Assembly (NCBI RefSeq): GCF_014698235.1
Contig: NZ_JACJSP010000020.1
Coordinates: 1-64,000, forward strand
DNA: 64,000 bases
Reading direction: 5' to 3'
Origin: Limnothrix sp. FACHB-406
GTDB lineage: Bacteria > Cyanobacteriota > Cyanobacteriia > CACIAM-69d
Shown: positions 8,538-16,505 of the stretch, piece by piece
Layout: each line of letters starts with the position of its first letter
How positions within the stretch are numbered: position 1 is the stretch's first letter
Position numbers and translations under genes: made by a program
The notes under the pieces: model-generated
Databases searched by the model: none
What the model was told of the DNA's origin: nothing
What the model saw: only the letters and a program-made list of their open reading frames with translations

Positions 8538-8713
8538 CTAGCAATTATGGTGGGGGTGAACCTGGTTGGCTTTCAGCAAATTTCTGAAGTCTCTTCAGGG
8601 CTTTTTCAGAATTTTTCAGAATTTTTTTGAATTTTATAAACTTTGCAAATTCCGTTGAAAGCTTCAATCCCTTTCGGGCTGTTTCAGCATCTTTTGGAAG
8701 AGTGTTTTAACCC

Positions 8714-9811
8714 ATGAAACGTCGCCATTTAATGCAGTCGATCGGGCTAGGCTCCATGACGGCCACTGCTGCCGCCTGTGCCCCCAAACCCAGTGGTGGC
8801 CCGCCCGTTGCCGCCGACCTACCTAGAATTCAGTGGCGGGCGATCGCCAGTTGGCCCAAAGCCCTCGACACCATTTTTGGTGGCTTAGTCAGCATCTGCG
8901 ATCGGGTCAAAGAACTCAGCGACGGCCGATTCATCATCACGCCCCACACCGCCGGAGAAATTGTGGGCGCACTGGAAGTGATGGACGCAGTACAGCTCGG
9001 GGCGGCTGAATGTGGTCACAGTTCCAGCTATTACTATTTGGGCAAGCATCGAGGACTCGCGTTTGGCACTTCAGTGCCCTTTGGCCTCACGGCTCAACAA
9101 CAAAATGCTTGGCTCTATGCTGGCGGCGGCTTAACAGCTTTGCAAGCCATTTATCGCAGCTTCAATATTATTAACTTTCCCGCTGGCAACACGGGAACCC
9201 AAATGGGGGGCTGGTTTAAACGCGAAATTCAAACCCTCAGTGATTTACAAGGTTTGAAAATGCGAATTCCTGGTCTTGGTGGCGAGGTGATGTCGCGATT
9301 GGGGGTGAATGTGCAGGTGTTGCCCGGTAGCGAAGTGTTCTTGGCACTCGATCGGGGAACCATTGATGCGGCCGAGTGGGTTGGCCCCTATGACGATGCG
9401 AAATTGGGACTGAACCGCGCCGCCCGTTTCTATTACTATCCCGGTTGGTGGGAACCCGGCAGCACACTCGATTTCTTTGTCAACTTAGAAGCCTGGAACC
9501 GATTACCAAAAGCCTATCAACAGATGATTCAACTGGCAGCCCAAGAAGCCAACTATGCCATGTTGTCAAACTATGAAGCCCTCAACGCGGCAGGCCTCAA
9601 AACTCTCATTGCCAGTGGCACACAACTGCGGCCCTATTCCGCCGAAATTTTAAAACAAGCCAAAACGGAAACAGAAGCACTGTTTGCAGACTTAGCCCAG
9701 CGAGATGCAAACTTCAAGGCCATTTATGAACCTTGGAAAACCTTTCAACAATCGGTGATTGCTTGGAACAACACCAATGAATGGGTTTTTGCGGAAGCGG
9801 TTAAACCTTGA
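8714..9811 (+). CDS. TRAP transporter substrate-binding lipoprotein (DctP/TakP family)
   Basis: The periplasmic receptor of a tripartite ATP-independent transporter, 365 residues. The N-terminus has a twin-Arg-like KRRHLMQSIG and a lipobox ending AAAC at Cys22, so it is probably exported and lipid-anchored. Conserved features are QMGGWF, the LKMRIPGLGG strand with the carboxylate-binding Arg, and DAAEWVGPYDD, which resembles TakP, the 2-oxoacid-binding branch. The likely substrate class is therefore a monocarboxylic 2-oxoacid or similar acid, such as pyruvate or glutamate; this is inference. It is followed by the two membrane subunits, with dctQ starting 59 bases after its stop. Confidence 0.9.
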   Translation: MKRRHLMQSIGLGSMTATAAACAPKPSGGPPVAADLPRIQWRAIASWPKALDTIFGGLVSICDRVKELSDGRFIITPHTAGEIVGALEVMDAVQLGAAECGHSSSYYYLGKHRGLAFGTSVPFGLTAQQQNAWLYAGGGLTALQAIYRSFNIINFPAGNTGTQMGGWFKREIQTLSDLQGLKMRIPGLGGEVMSRLGVNVQVLPGSEVFLALDRGTIDAAEWVGPYDDAKLGLNRAARFYYYPGWWEPGSTLDFFVNLEAWNRLPKAYQQMIQLAAQEANYAMLSNYEALNAAGLKTLIASGTQLRPYSAEILKQAKTETEALFADLAQRDANFKAIYEPWKTFQQSVIAWNNTNEWVFAEAVKP

Positions 9812-9869
9812 ACGATCCAATCTTGCCTTTAAATCTTTCAAATCCTTTAAATTTTCCCCGTTTAAACCT

Positions 9870-10547
9870 ATGCAAACTATGCAGAATTGGCAACGGTGGC
9901 TTCAACAGCAACTCCCTCCCTGGTTACGGCTGGCTCGCCAAATCGATCGCTGGAATTTTCGCTTGGGCCAAGCCATGGGCTGGTTGGTGGTGGCCATGCT
10001 GGCGATCGGGTCTTGGAATGTGATTGGTCGCTATTTGGGCCGGGCGATCGGGCAAAATCTCACCTCCAACACCAGCATTGAGTTGCAGTGGTATCTCTTT
10101 AGCGGTGTGTTTTTGCTCGGTGCTGCCTACACAATGCAGCGGAATGGCCATGTGCGGGTAGATGTGTTCTATAAAAATTGGTCGCCCCGCACCCAGGCGA
10201 TCGCCAATTTAGTTGGAACCGTTCTGTTTCTAATGCCCTTTTCGGCTTTGGTTTTGATGGCTTCTTGGCAATGGACAGCCAATGCTTGGATGGTTCAGGA
10301 ACTCTCGCCCGATCCCGGTGGTTTGCCGCGCTATCCCATCAAAGGATTGATTTTAATTAGTTTTGTGGTTTTGATGATTCAGGGCGTTTCAGAAATCATT
10401 AAAAACTTGGCAATCATTGCCGGTTTAGGCACAGATCTCTCGTCGCAGCCGATCGCCCACTCGATCGCCCCCCATCAACCTAGCCAACCATCGGCCAGCC
10501 AAGCATCGGAGAACCCCTCGGAAAACTCATCGGAGGGCGATCGCTAA
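9870..10547 (+). CDS. TRAP transporter small membrane subunit (DctQ family)
   Basis: About 225 residues with four membrane helices: GWLVVAMLAIGSWNVIGRYLG, LQWYLFSGVFLLGAAYTM, LVGTVLFLMPFSALVLMASW and LILISFVVLMIQGVSEII. The helix-2 region with QRNGHVRVDVFY is the DctQ signature. It partners the large subunit in sodium- or proton-driven uptake of the solute delivered by the binding protein. The frame is open to 9759 inside the previous gene, but the ATG at 9870 is the reasonable start. The C-terminal 40 residues are Ser/Pro-rich and of low complexity. Stop and next start overlap as TAATG. Confidence 0.88.
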   Translation: MQTMQNWQRWLQQQLPPWLRLARQIDRWNFRLGQAMGWLVVAMLAIGSWNVIGRYLGRAIGQNLTSNTSIELQWYLFSGVFLLGAAYTMQRNGHVRVDVFYKNWSPRTQAIANLVGTVLFLMPFSALVLMASWQWTANAWMVQELSPDPGGLPRYPIKGLILISFVVLMIQGVSEIIKNLAIIAGLGTDLSSQPIAHSIAPHQPSQPSASQASENPSENSSEGDR

Positions 10548-11890
10548 TGGAAACCCTTGGATTTGACTGGCTGGGGCCCCTCATGTTTTTGGGGGCGCTG
10601 CTCTTTTTATCCCTCGGCTATCCCGTCGCCTTTTCCTTAGGTGGGGTTGCCATCGTTTTCGCCCTGATTGGAATCAATGTCGATGCGTTTGAGCCAAGCT
10701 TTTTAGCTGCCTTGCCCAGCCGCATTTTTGACATTATGAAAAACTACACGTTGCTGGCCATTCCTTATTTTATTTTCCTAGGATCCGTTCTGGAAAAGTC
10801 AGGAATTGCCGAGCAACTTTTAGAAACCGTCGGTATTTTGTTCGGCCGCTTGCGGGGTGGCTTGGCCCTGGCGGTGGTGGTGGTGGGGGCGATGCTGGCG
10901 GCCACAACGGGAGTCGTGGCGGCAACGGTCGTGGCCATGGGTCTCATTTCCCTGCCCATCATGCTGCGCTATGGCTACAATCGCGAGCTGGCCACGGGGG
11001 TGATTGCCGCTTCTGGAACCTTGGGGCAAATCATTCCGCCCAGTGTGGTGCTGGTGGTGCTGGGCGACCAACTGGGGGTTTCGGTGGGCAATCTGTTCCT
11101 GGGGGCAGTGATTCCCGGCCTGATGATGGCGGGGGCCTTTGCCTTGCATGTGTTGCTGGTGGCCTTTTTGAAGCCGGAAGCCGCGCCGGCCCTGCCGCCG
11201 GAGGTTTGCCAAATGCCGCGCCGAGAATTGCGGCAACGGGTGGTGCAGTCCATGTTGCCCCCGTTGGTGCTGATTTTGTTGGTGTTGGGGAGCATTTTCT
11301 TTGGCATTGCCACCCCCACGGAGGCGGGCGCGGTGGGTTCCTTGGGGGCGATCGCCCTGGCCTTGTTGAATCGCCAATTCAGTTGGGTTGCCCTGCGGGA
11401 CTCCTGCGAAGCCACCCTGCGCATTTCCAGCATGGCCCTATTTATTTTGATTGGCTCCACGGCCTTCAGTTTGGTTTTTCGGGGTCTCCACGGCGATCGG
11501 TTCATGTTCGAGGTTCTGTCGAACCTGCCGGGCGAGGGAGTGGGTTTCTTAGCCCTCAATATGTTGGTGGTTTTCCTGTTGGGGTTCTTTATCGACTTCT
11601 TTGAAATCGCCTTTATTGTGGTTCCGATTTTTGCCCCCGTTGCCAAAGCCCTTGGGTTTAATATGATTTGGTATGGGGTGATTTTAGGGGCGAACTTGCA
11701 AACTTCTTTCCTCACGCCACCCTTTGGATTTGCCCTGTTTTATCTACGGGGCGTTGCGCCTGCCATTGTCAAAACGGAGGAGCTATATCGGGGGGTAATT
11801 CCTTTTATTTGTCTGCAACTGCTGGTGTTGCTGATTATTATTCTGTTCCCGGATTTGGTGATGTGGTTACCATCTCTCAGCTTCGATTGA
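10547..11890 (+). CDS. TRAP transporter large membrane subunit (DctM family)
   Basis: 447 residues, about twelve membrane segments, forming the ion-coupled transport channel of the TRAP system. Family features include IPYFIFLGSVLEKSGIAEQLL, the first re-entrant region GVVAATVVAMGLISLPIML, ASGTLGQIIPPSVVLV, and the second-half elements PTEAGAVGS and QTSFLTPPFGFALFYL. It starts on the last base of the dctQ stop, so the two are translationally coupled. With the upstream binding lipoprotein this is a complete transporter. Length is normal and nothing is missing. Confidence 0.93.
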   Translation: METLGFDWLGPLMFLGALLFLSLGYPVAFSLGGVAIVFALIGINVDAFEPSFLAALPSRIFDIMKNYTLLAIPYFIFLGSVLEKSGIAEQLLETVGILFGRLRGGLALAVVVVGAMLAATTGVVAATVVAMGLISLPIMLRYGYNRELATGVIAASGTLGQIIPPSVVLVVLGDQLGVSVGNLFLGAVIPGLMMAGAFALHVLLVAFLKPEAAPALPPEVCQMPRRELRQRVVQSMLPPLVLILLVLGSIFFGIATPTEAGAVGSLGAIALALLNRQFSWVALRDSCEATLRISSMALFILIGSTAFSLVFRGLHGDRFMFEVLSNLPGEGVGFLALNMLVVFLLGFFIDFFEIAFIVVPIFAPVAKALGFNMIWYGVILGANLQTSFLTPPFGFALFYLRGVAPAIVKTEELYRGVIPFICLQLLVLLIIILFPDLVMWLPSLSFD

Positions 11891-11969
11891 TTAGACAGTA
11901 GGCCTCTTTCGCAAATCAGTAAAAAGCCTTCATCCTCTTCTCAAAATAGGCTGATCGACGCTCATTTCT

Positions 11970-12050
11970 TAGTATCGCGACTGCCTTAATTCTCTGGGTC
12001 AAAGCCGCAGAGCCAGTCGTCATATCATAACAAGGGGCTTAAGCCCCTTG
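11970..12050. repeat. Half copy of palindromic MITE-like element, family B
   Basis: The segment from TAGTATCGCGACTGCC to the end of the perfect 20-bp palindrome CAAGGGGCTTAAGCCCCTTG (12031-12050) matches one end and the centre of the complete element at 30761-30909. In particular TGGGTCAAAG...GCNGAGCCAGTCGT is shared with the reverse complement of that copy. Beyond the palindrome the second arm is replaced by a 24-bp tandem array. It lies in the gene-free stretch between dctM and a convergent glycosyltransferase gene. Confidence 0.65.
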
Positions 12051-12142
12051 CTGCCTAACGAGCTGGTAACCTTGCTGCCTAACGAGCTGGTAACCTTGCT
12101 GCCTAACGAGCTGGTAACCTTGCTGCCTAACGAGCTGGTAAC
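12047..12142. repeat. Four perfect tandem copies of a 24-bp unit
   Basis: Four identical copies (12047-12070, 12071-12094, 12095-12118, 12119-12142) of a unit that begins CTTGCTGCCTAACGAG and ends CTGGTAAC. The unit is a near match to the arm next to the palindrome in the element at 30761-30909 read on the minus strand (CTTGCTGCTTAACGAT...). The array therefore looks like local amplification of one arm of the mobile element rather than an unrelated microsatellite. The copies abut with no spacers. Confidence 0.9.
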
Positions 12143-12180
12143 GTTAATAGTCATTCGACGGGAAAACCAGGCAAAGAAAT

Positions 12181-13194
12181 TTAGGAATTCAGGGCTGGGC
12201 GATCGCGCTGTTGATCCTGCCGAGAATACACTTGACCATCATCCCAAAGGCCAACCAAAGCCGTGATTAAAGCTTTAGCAAAACCCATGCAGTAGCAGCC
12301 AAACCGTACCAATACTTTTAGGGGTGAACCGCTCTTGTAGCAGGGGGGATGACCCAAAACATGGCAGTCAAACAGTTTGGCAAAAAAGCGAATCTGTTGC
12401 CCAAGGCTGAGGTGTTTAAATCCGAGCCAAAAATGGTTGTGATAAAAGGTGGTTTGGTAGCCGATCGAACGGGTGCTGATGTCATGGCAACCGCCGGTTT
12501 CTTCGCCTAAATGCACCAAATGGGCGGCGGGGTCATACCAAATTTTGAAGCCGGTTTTACGCAGGCTTAAGCAAAAGTCGGACTCTTCGCGAACAGCGCT
12601 GCCCCGATAGCGCTCATCAAACCGCAGGCCGTGCTGCACAAACAGGTTGCGGCGAAAGGACATGTTACAACCTCGGGCAGTGATCACCGGTTGGGGCTGG
12701 GTGGCCCGCACGAGGTCAATGTGATACCAGGCGATCGCGGGGTCAGAGGCTTCCGGCACTTGGTAATCAAATTCGCCCACATGTTTGGTGCATTCTTGCT
12801 CCAATTTCATGCGATCGAACACGCGCCCGGCCACCGCTCCAATCTGGGGATCGCCATAGTTCGCCACATGAGCCGCAATGAAACCTGGCTCCAGGCGCAC
12901 ATCGTCATCAATAAAAATCAGAATTTCACCGCTCGATCGCCGGGCCGCAAAGTTTCGGGCCCCTGGCAAGCTCGCCCACCGCAGGCGATGCCATTGGATT
13001 TTGCCCCCATCGGCCCATTGGGCCAGTTTCGCTTCGGTTTCGGGCAGGTGCTGCGGGGTTTGGTCAACGACGATCACTTCAAAATCAGGATAGTCCTGGG
13101 CTAGAACATCCTCGATCGAGGTGCAAAGCACTTGTTCGCGCCCGTAGGTGGGCACAATGACTGAAACCTTTGGCAACTGGGAAACCTGACTCAT
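12181..13194 (-). CDS. Family 2 glycosyltransferase
   Basis: 337-residue GT-A enzyme. The N-terminus KVSVIVPTYGREQVLCTSIEDVL is the nucleotide-sugar fold, FIDDDV is the metal-binding DxD-type motif, and the later ARGCNMSFRR and EESDFCLSL supply the acceptor site and catalytic base region. Such enzymes transfer sugars to polysaccharide, lipid or protein acceptors; substrate specificity cannot be read from sequence. There is no clear membrane helix, although residues about 265-300 are moderately hydrophobic. It converges with the TRAP operon and is upstream of nothing obviously related to envelope sugars. Confidence 0.88.
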   Translation of the reverse strand: MSQVSQLPKVSVIVPTYGREQVLCTSIEDVLAQDYPDFEVIVVDQTPQHLPETEAKLAQWADGGKIQWHRLRWASLPGARNFAARRSSGEILIFIDDDVRLEPGFIAAHVANYGDPQIGAVAGRVFDRMKLEQECTKHVGEFDYQVPEASDPAIAWYHIDLVRATQPQPVITARGCNMSFRRNLFVQHGLRFDERYRGSAVREESDFCLSLRKTGFKIWYDPAAHLVHLGEETGGCHDISTRSIGYQTTFYHNHFWLGFKHLSLGQQIRFFAKLFDCHVLGHPPCYKSGSPLKVLVRFGCYCMGFAKALITALVGLWDDGQVYSRQDQQRDRPALNS

Positions 13195-13293
13195 ATCCGC
13201 AACCGTGGGGGGATGGCTAGGATGGCTGGAGCGATTCGATCGAACCGTAAATCTTAATCCAAGAGCATCCGAGCGTTGTCCGGTGAAGGGCCG

Positions 13294-13851
13294 CTAGGGG
13301 CGGGGGCGGTCAACATACCGCGCCGCGAGCGCCCCGCCGATGAACCCAAAAAGATGCATTTGCCAGGACACGCCCGAGCGCAACGGTAGCACCCCAAAAA
13401 TCAAACTGCCATAGAGGCTGAAAATAAAAATCGAAAGCAAAATGCCGCTGGCGCTGCGTTCAAACCAACCCCGAAACAGCACATAGCTGAGATAGCCAAA
13501 CACCAAACCACTTGCGCCGATGTGGATGGAGTTGCTGGGGCCAATCAGCCAGGTTCCCAGACCGCTAATTAGGGCGATCGCGCCGGTCACTTTCCAAAAG
13601 GTTTCGCGCCCACGCACCAACACCAACCAACCCAGCACCCCCAGGGGCACGGTGTTGGCCATCAAATGGGCCAGGTCGCCATGGAGCAAGGGGGCAAAGA
13701 CAATCCCCCGCAGGCCGATGACATTGCGGGGAACAATGCCCAACACATCGAGATAGCCCCGGAAAACGAACTGATCAACAATTTCCAGCAGCCACAGGAG
13801 GCCAATCAGCGATGCCAAAAATCGCCCTTGGGATTTGAGTTCTTCGGTCAC
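13294..13851 (-). CDS. Rhomboid-family intramembrane serine protease
   Basis: 185-residue membrane protein with about six helices. The catalytic Ser is in GASG (Ser114) and the catalytic His in WQMHLFGFIGG (His166), while HGDLAHLMANT carries the conserved His and Asn that line the oxyanion site. These are the diagnostic rhomboid residues, so it should cut membrane-spanning substrates within the bilayer; the substrate is unknown. The protein is at the short end of the family with no cytosolic domain. It lies about 100 bases upstream of the glycosyltransferase on the same strand. Confidence 0.9.
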   Translation of the reverse strand: MTEELKSQGRFLASLIGLLWLLEIVDQFVFRGYLDVLGIVPRNVIGLRGIVFAPLLHGDLAHLMANTVPLGVLGWLVLVRGRETFWKVTGAIALISGLGTWLIGPSNSIHIGASGLVFGYLSYVLFRGWFERSASGILLSIFIFSLYGSLIFGVLPLRSGVSWQMHLFGFIGGALAARYVDRPRP

Positions 13852-14334
13852 ATGCTCAAGGAGTGATTACTGAAGTTGACGACTGGAAAGGATTCCCAGA
13901 GGAACGCCATTGGAAAGGAGCACGGTGCGCGTTTTCCACTATAGCCAGGATAGCGAACGGAACCGTCGGTAGGGGGCGCGATCGGGCGATTGTTGCGGTG
14001 TGCTGAATTCGAGGTGATGGCGATTGGGCGATCGACCGTTTTGGAAATCTGTCCCGCACAATCGCTAGTGAGATGGAAATGTTGGCTAGGCTGAAGACAG
14101 CCAGGCTTTTGATTCTCTGCATTCCAACGCCTTGGCCGTCCACTGCTGCTTTTCAACGACCAATCGCCCATGGGTTCCCGGACTCAGTTCAAAATTCCAG
14201 AACCTGGGTTCAGGGTCTGCGTTGAGTTTGCCAGTTCGGGCAAGTTTCCCCTGCGCTTACCTCCTGGCCAGTCGGCCTCCGTGACCAGGGAGGATGGCAA
14301 GCGATCGCTGAAGACTTATTCGGGCCCCGTCGCC
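13852..14334. other. gene-free region between rhomboid and L,D-transpeptidase genes
   Basis: About 480 bases between divergently transcribed genes. Frames of 95-107 residues exist on the minus strand but have no ribosome site, no hydrophobic or domain pattern and Arg/Ser/Pro-rich composition, so I regard them as chance. The region must hold promoters for both neighbours; none stood out. Confidence 0.45.
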
Positions 14335-15147
14335 ATGTTTCCTAATTGTTCTCCTCGTTTGGCTGCCCAGTTGCCCCTTGCTGTTCGATCGGGCCCTGCT
14401 GCTGCGCGTCGGTGGCGGGGACTTTGGGGCGGGGCGATCGCCCTGTGGTTGGGTTGGCCCGGCGTTGCGTTGGCTTATCTCCAGTCGATCGACCCGGTTC
14501 CCAGCCCCAGTCCCAGCCGCCCTGTGACACCCACACCCACACCAACGCGCCCGCCGACTCCGACTCCCACCCTGACTCCCAGCCCAACTCCCACCCGTCC
14601 CCCAACTCCGACTCCGACCCCAACGCGCCCACCGACTCCAACTCCCACCCCAACGCGCCCGCCGACTCCGACCCCAACTCCCACCCGTCCCCCAACTCCG
14701 ACTCCCACCCCAACACGCCCGCCCGATCGCGCGGCTCCCTGCCTGAACGAGGGCGATCGCTACCGGGCCCGCATGTGTGAGTTGCGAGCTTCAGACGAGC
14801 GCTGGATTGAAATTCACCTCAGCAATCAGCGATTGATCGCCTGGGAAGGGAATAAGCCCGTTTATGCGGTGATTGTGTCCACGGGCAAACCGGGCACGCC
14901 AACTTGGCCGGGAATTTTCCGAATTCAGCGCAAGCTCCCGATCGATCGAATGCGCGGGGCCGATTACGACGTGCCCAATGTTCCCCATGTGATGTACTAC
15001 CACCGGGGCTATGCGATTCACGGGGCTTACTGGCATCAGCGCTTTGGCACGCCGGTCAGCCACGGTTGCACCAATGTGGCCCCAGATCATGCCCGCTGGC
15101 TGTTCAACTGGGCCGACGTGGGCACCCCGATCGTGATCCGCCCCTAG
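14335..15147 (+). CDS. Secreted L,D-transpeptidase (YkuD domain) with Pro/Thr-rich linker
   Basis: About 270 residues. A membrane/signal segment ([23 protein letters not shown]) is followed by a linker made of repeated PTPTPTRPP units, then a YkuD catalytic domain. The active site is seen as [20 protein letters not shown], with His229, His243 and Cys245. Family members make 3-3 peptidoglycan cross-links or attach proteins to the wall in the periplasm. The Pro/Thr linker, encoded by imperfect CCAACTCCGACTCCC-type repeats, probably spans the wall. An upstream ATG at 14170 is possible but adds residues that look non-coding. The stop codon is the first three bases of a family A element. Confidence 0.9.
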   Translation: MFPNCSPRLAAQLPLAVRSGPAAARRWRGLWGGAIALWLGWPGVALAYLQSIDPVPSPSPSRPVTPTPTPTRPPTPTPTLTPSPTPTRPPTPTPTPTRPPTPTPTPTRPPTPTPTPTRPPTPTPTPTRPPDRAAPCLNEGDRYRARMCELRASDERWIEIHLSNQRLIAWEGNKPVYAVIVSTGKPGTPTWPGIFRIQRKLPIDRMRGADYDVPNVPHVMYYHRGYAIHGAYWHQRFGTPVSHGCTNVAPDHARWLFNWADVGTPIVIRP

Positions 15148-15290
15148 GGATTGTCATCAAATTCCCTGAAACCCCTACTCCACCCTGAATTGATCGCTAG
15201 GGACAAGGGGCTGAAGCCCCTTGTTGTGATGATTTGGGTATGGCAGATCAACTACCTTCACTGGATGCCAGGAAATCGCGACAGGCCCTA
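15145..15290. repeat. Palindromic MITE-like element, family A, copy 2
   Basis: A 146-bp element matching the one at 4554-4700. Ends are TAGGGATTGTC (left) and GACAGGCCCTA (right), inverted with 9 of 11 positions matching. The centre is the 20-bp palindrome with one change (CTGAAG for CTTAAG, 15204-15223). Shared segments between copies include ATCAACT and CCAGGAAAT in the right half. As in the other copy, the first three bases supply the stop codon of the preceding gene. No open reading frame is conserved. Confidence 0.72.
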
Positions 15291-15306
15291 ATTCTCCCGA
15301 TCAGGA

Positions 15307-16314
15307 TTGGCTAATCAGCCTACGGACGAGAATCCTTGGTTAAATGGTCTCGAACTGTTTGGCAGCGAGAACCAAGTCATGATCTTTGTCGGGTTGATTT
15401 TGGGTGTCGTGATCGGCGGTGCGATCGCCTGGTATTTGATGCAACAGCAGGTGGCCGACCTGGAACGCCAGCAAAAGCAATATCTCGATCGGCAACGGCA
15501 AACCCTGGAGCAAGATTTTGAGGTGCAAAAGCAGACGGCTCGCAAAAACTTCGATCGGGAATTGCAAGCCCTGCAAACGGAAATTGCCCAACTGAAAGCA
15601 CAAACCGCCCCCACCGCCGCACCGCCCACTCCCGATCCTGCACGCTCTGCTCCGCGCCCGGCGGCAACCGGTCAACCGGCGGCCCAGCTCCCGGATCCTT
15701 GGGGTGGAGCCGGTGCGCCCGCGCCAACGCCTGCCCCGGAACCCGCACCAGAGCCAGTTGCAGAACCAGAGCCAACGGCGGCCCCAGGGGAACCCGTTGC
15801 AGAACCCACACCGGAACCCGTGGCCGAGCCGATCGCCGAGCCAGAACCCGCCTCGGAACCCACACCGGAACCCGCGGCCGAACCGATCGCGGAGCAAGCT
15901 GCGGAACCAGTCACTGAATCGGTCACTGAACCGGTCACTGAGCCAGTCACGACTCCTGAGCCGATCGCCCCAATCGCGCCCAGCAATCAACCCAGCCCGA
16001 TCGAGCAAGTGACCCAACTCGCCACCAAGGTTCGGGCGATCGGCCAGCGAGCCGAGGGCCAAAAACTGATCAACGAGCTGTTGACCTTCACCAGCAGCCC
16101 CGATGCCACCGTACGCGCCGCCGCGATCGAGGCCCTCAGCGCCGTCCACAGCCCTGAAGTGGCGAGCTGCCTCGAAAAAGCCCTCCATGATGCGGCCCCG
16201 ATCGTGGTGCGAGCGGCTGCCAAAGGGTTGGAGCGCTTCAAAAGCCAAGCCCCGATCGCCCAACCGATTGAAGAATCACCGCTGCCTCCCAACGGCGGCC
16301 CCAAACAGCCCTAG
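15307..16314 (+). CDS. Membrane-anchored coiled-coil protein with Pro/Glu linker and HEAT-like C-terminus
   Basis: Up to 335 residues. One membrane helix (VMIFVGLILGVVIGGAIAWYLM, about 23-44) is followed by a coiled coil rich in Gln/Lys/Glu (about 46-100), then about 140 residues of PAPEPAPEPVAEP-type low complexity, and finally about 75 residues of helical HEAT-like repeat (ATVRAAAIEALSAVHSPEVASCLEKALHDAAPIVVRAAAKGLERF). This layout suggests a scaffold that holds a protein-binding domain away from the membrane. No function is known to me. The start is unsure: a TTG at 15307 keeps residues before the helix, while the first ATG is at 15379 inside the helix. Confidence 0.72.
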   Translation: MANQPTDENPWLNGLELFGSENQVMIFVGLILGVVIGGAIAWYLMQQQVADLERQQKQYLDRQRQTLEQDFEVQKQTARKNFDRELQALQTEIAQLKAQTAPTAAPPTPDPARSAPRPAATGQPAAQLPDPWGGAGAPAPTPAPEPAPEPVAEPEPTAAPGEPVAEPTPEPVAEPIAEPEPASEPTPEPAAEPIAEQAAEPVTESVTEPVTEPVTTPEPIAPIAPSNQPSPIEQVTQLATKVRAIGQRAEGQKLINELLTFTSSPDATVRAAAIEALSAVHSPEVASCLEKALHDAAPIVVRAAAKGLERFKSQAPIAQPIEESPLPPNGGPKQP

Positions 16315-16465
16315 GTCTGGCGATCCGGAAGCCAGCGCATGATTTCCCTTCAGTGCGATTGCTCCTCATGGGTCAAACCCCTCAATAACTGAGGACTGAA
16401 AAATAGGGAAATCAATTGTAAAGAATTTCCCGAAAATCCGGATTCATTCCAGAACTAACTGAACT

Positions 16466-16505
16466 CACAGGGCGGAAAGTTTTTCCTTCTGCCCTGTGTT
16501 TTATT
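16466..16505 (+). terminator. Rho-independent terminator downstream of the coiled-coil protein gene
   Basis: CACAGGGC (16466-16473) pairs perfectly with GCCCTGTG (16491-16498) around a T-rich loop and is followed by TTTTATTT. It lies 150 bases after the upstream stop codon. Confidence 0.7.

Noticed and set aside
12047-12142. CRISPR-like array of four 24-bp repeats
   Set aside because: The copies abut with no spacers and match an arm of a palindromic element; there are no cas genes.
13848-14171. Minus-strand frames of 95 and 107 codons upstream of the rhomboid gene
   Set aside because: Arg/Pro/Ser-rich with no feature; they overlap the promoter region of two divergent genes.
14475-14708. Gly/Val-repeat frame on the minus strand
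   Set aside because: It is the reverse of the Pro/Thr-rich linker of the L,D-transpeptidase.
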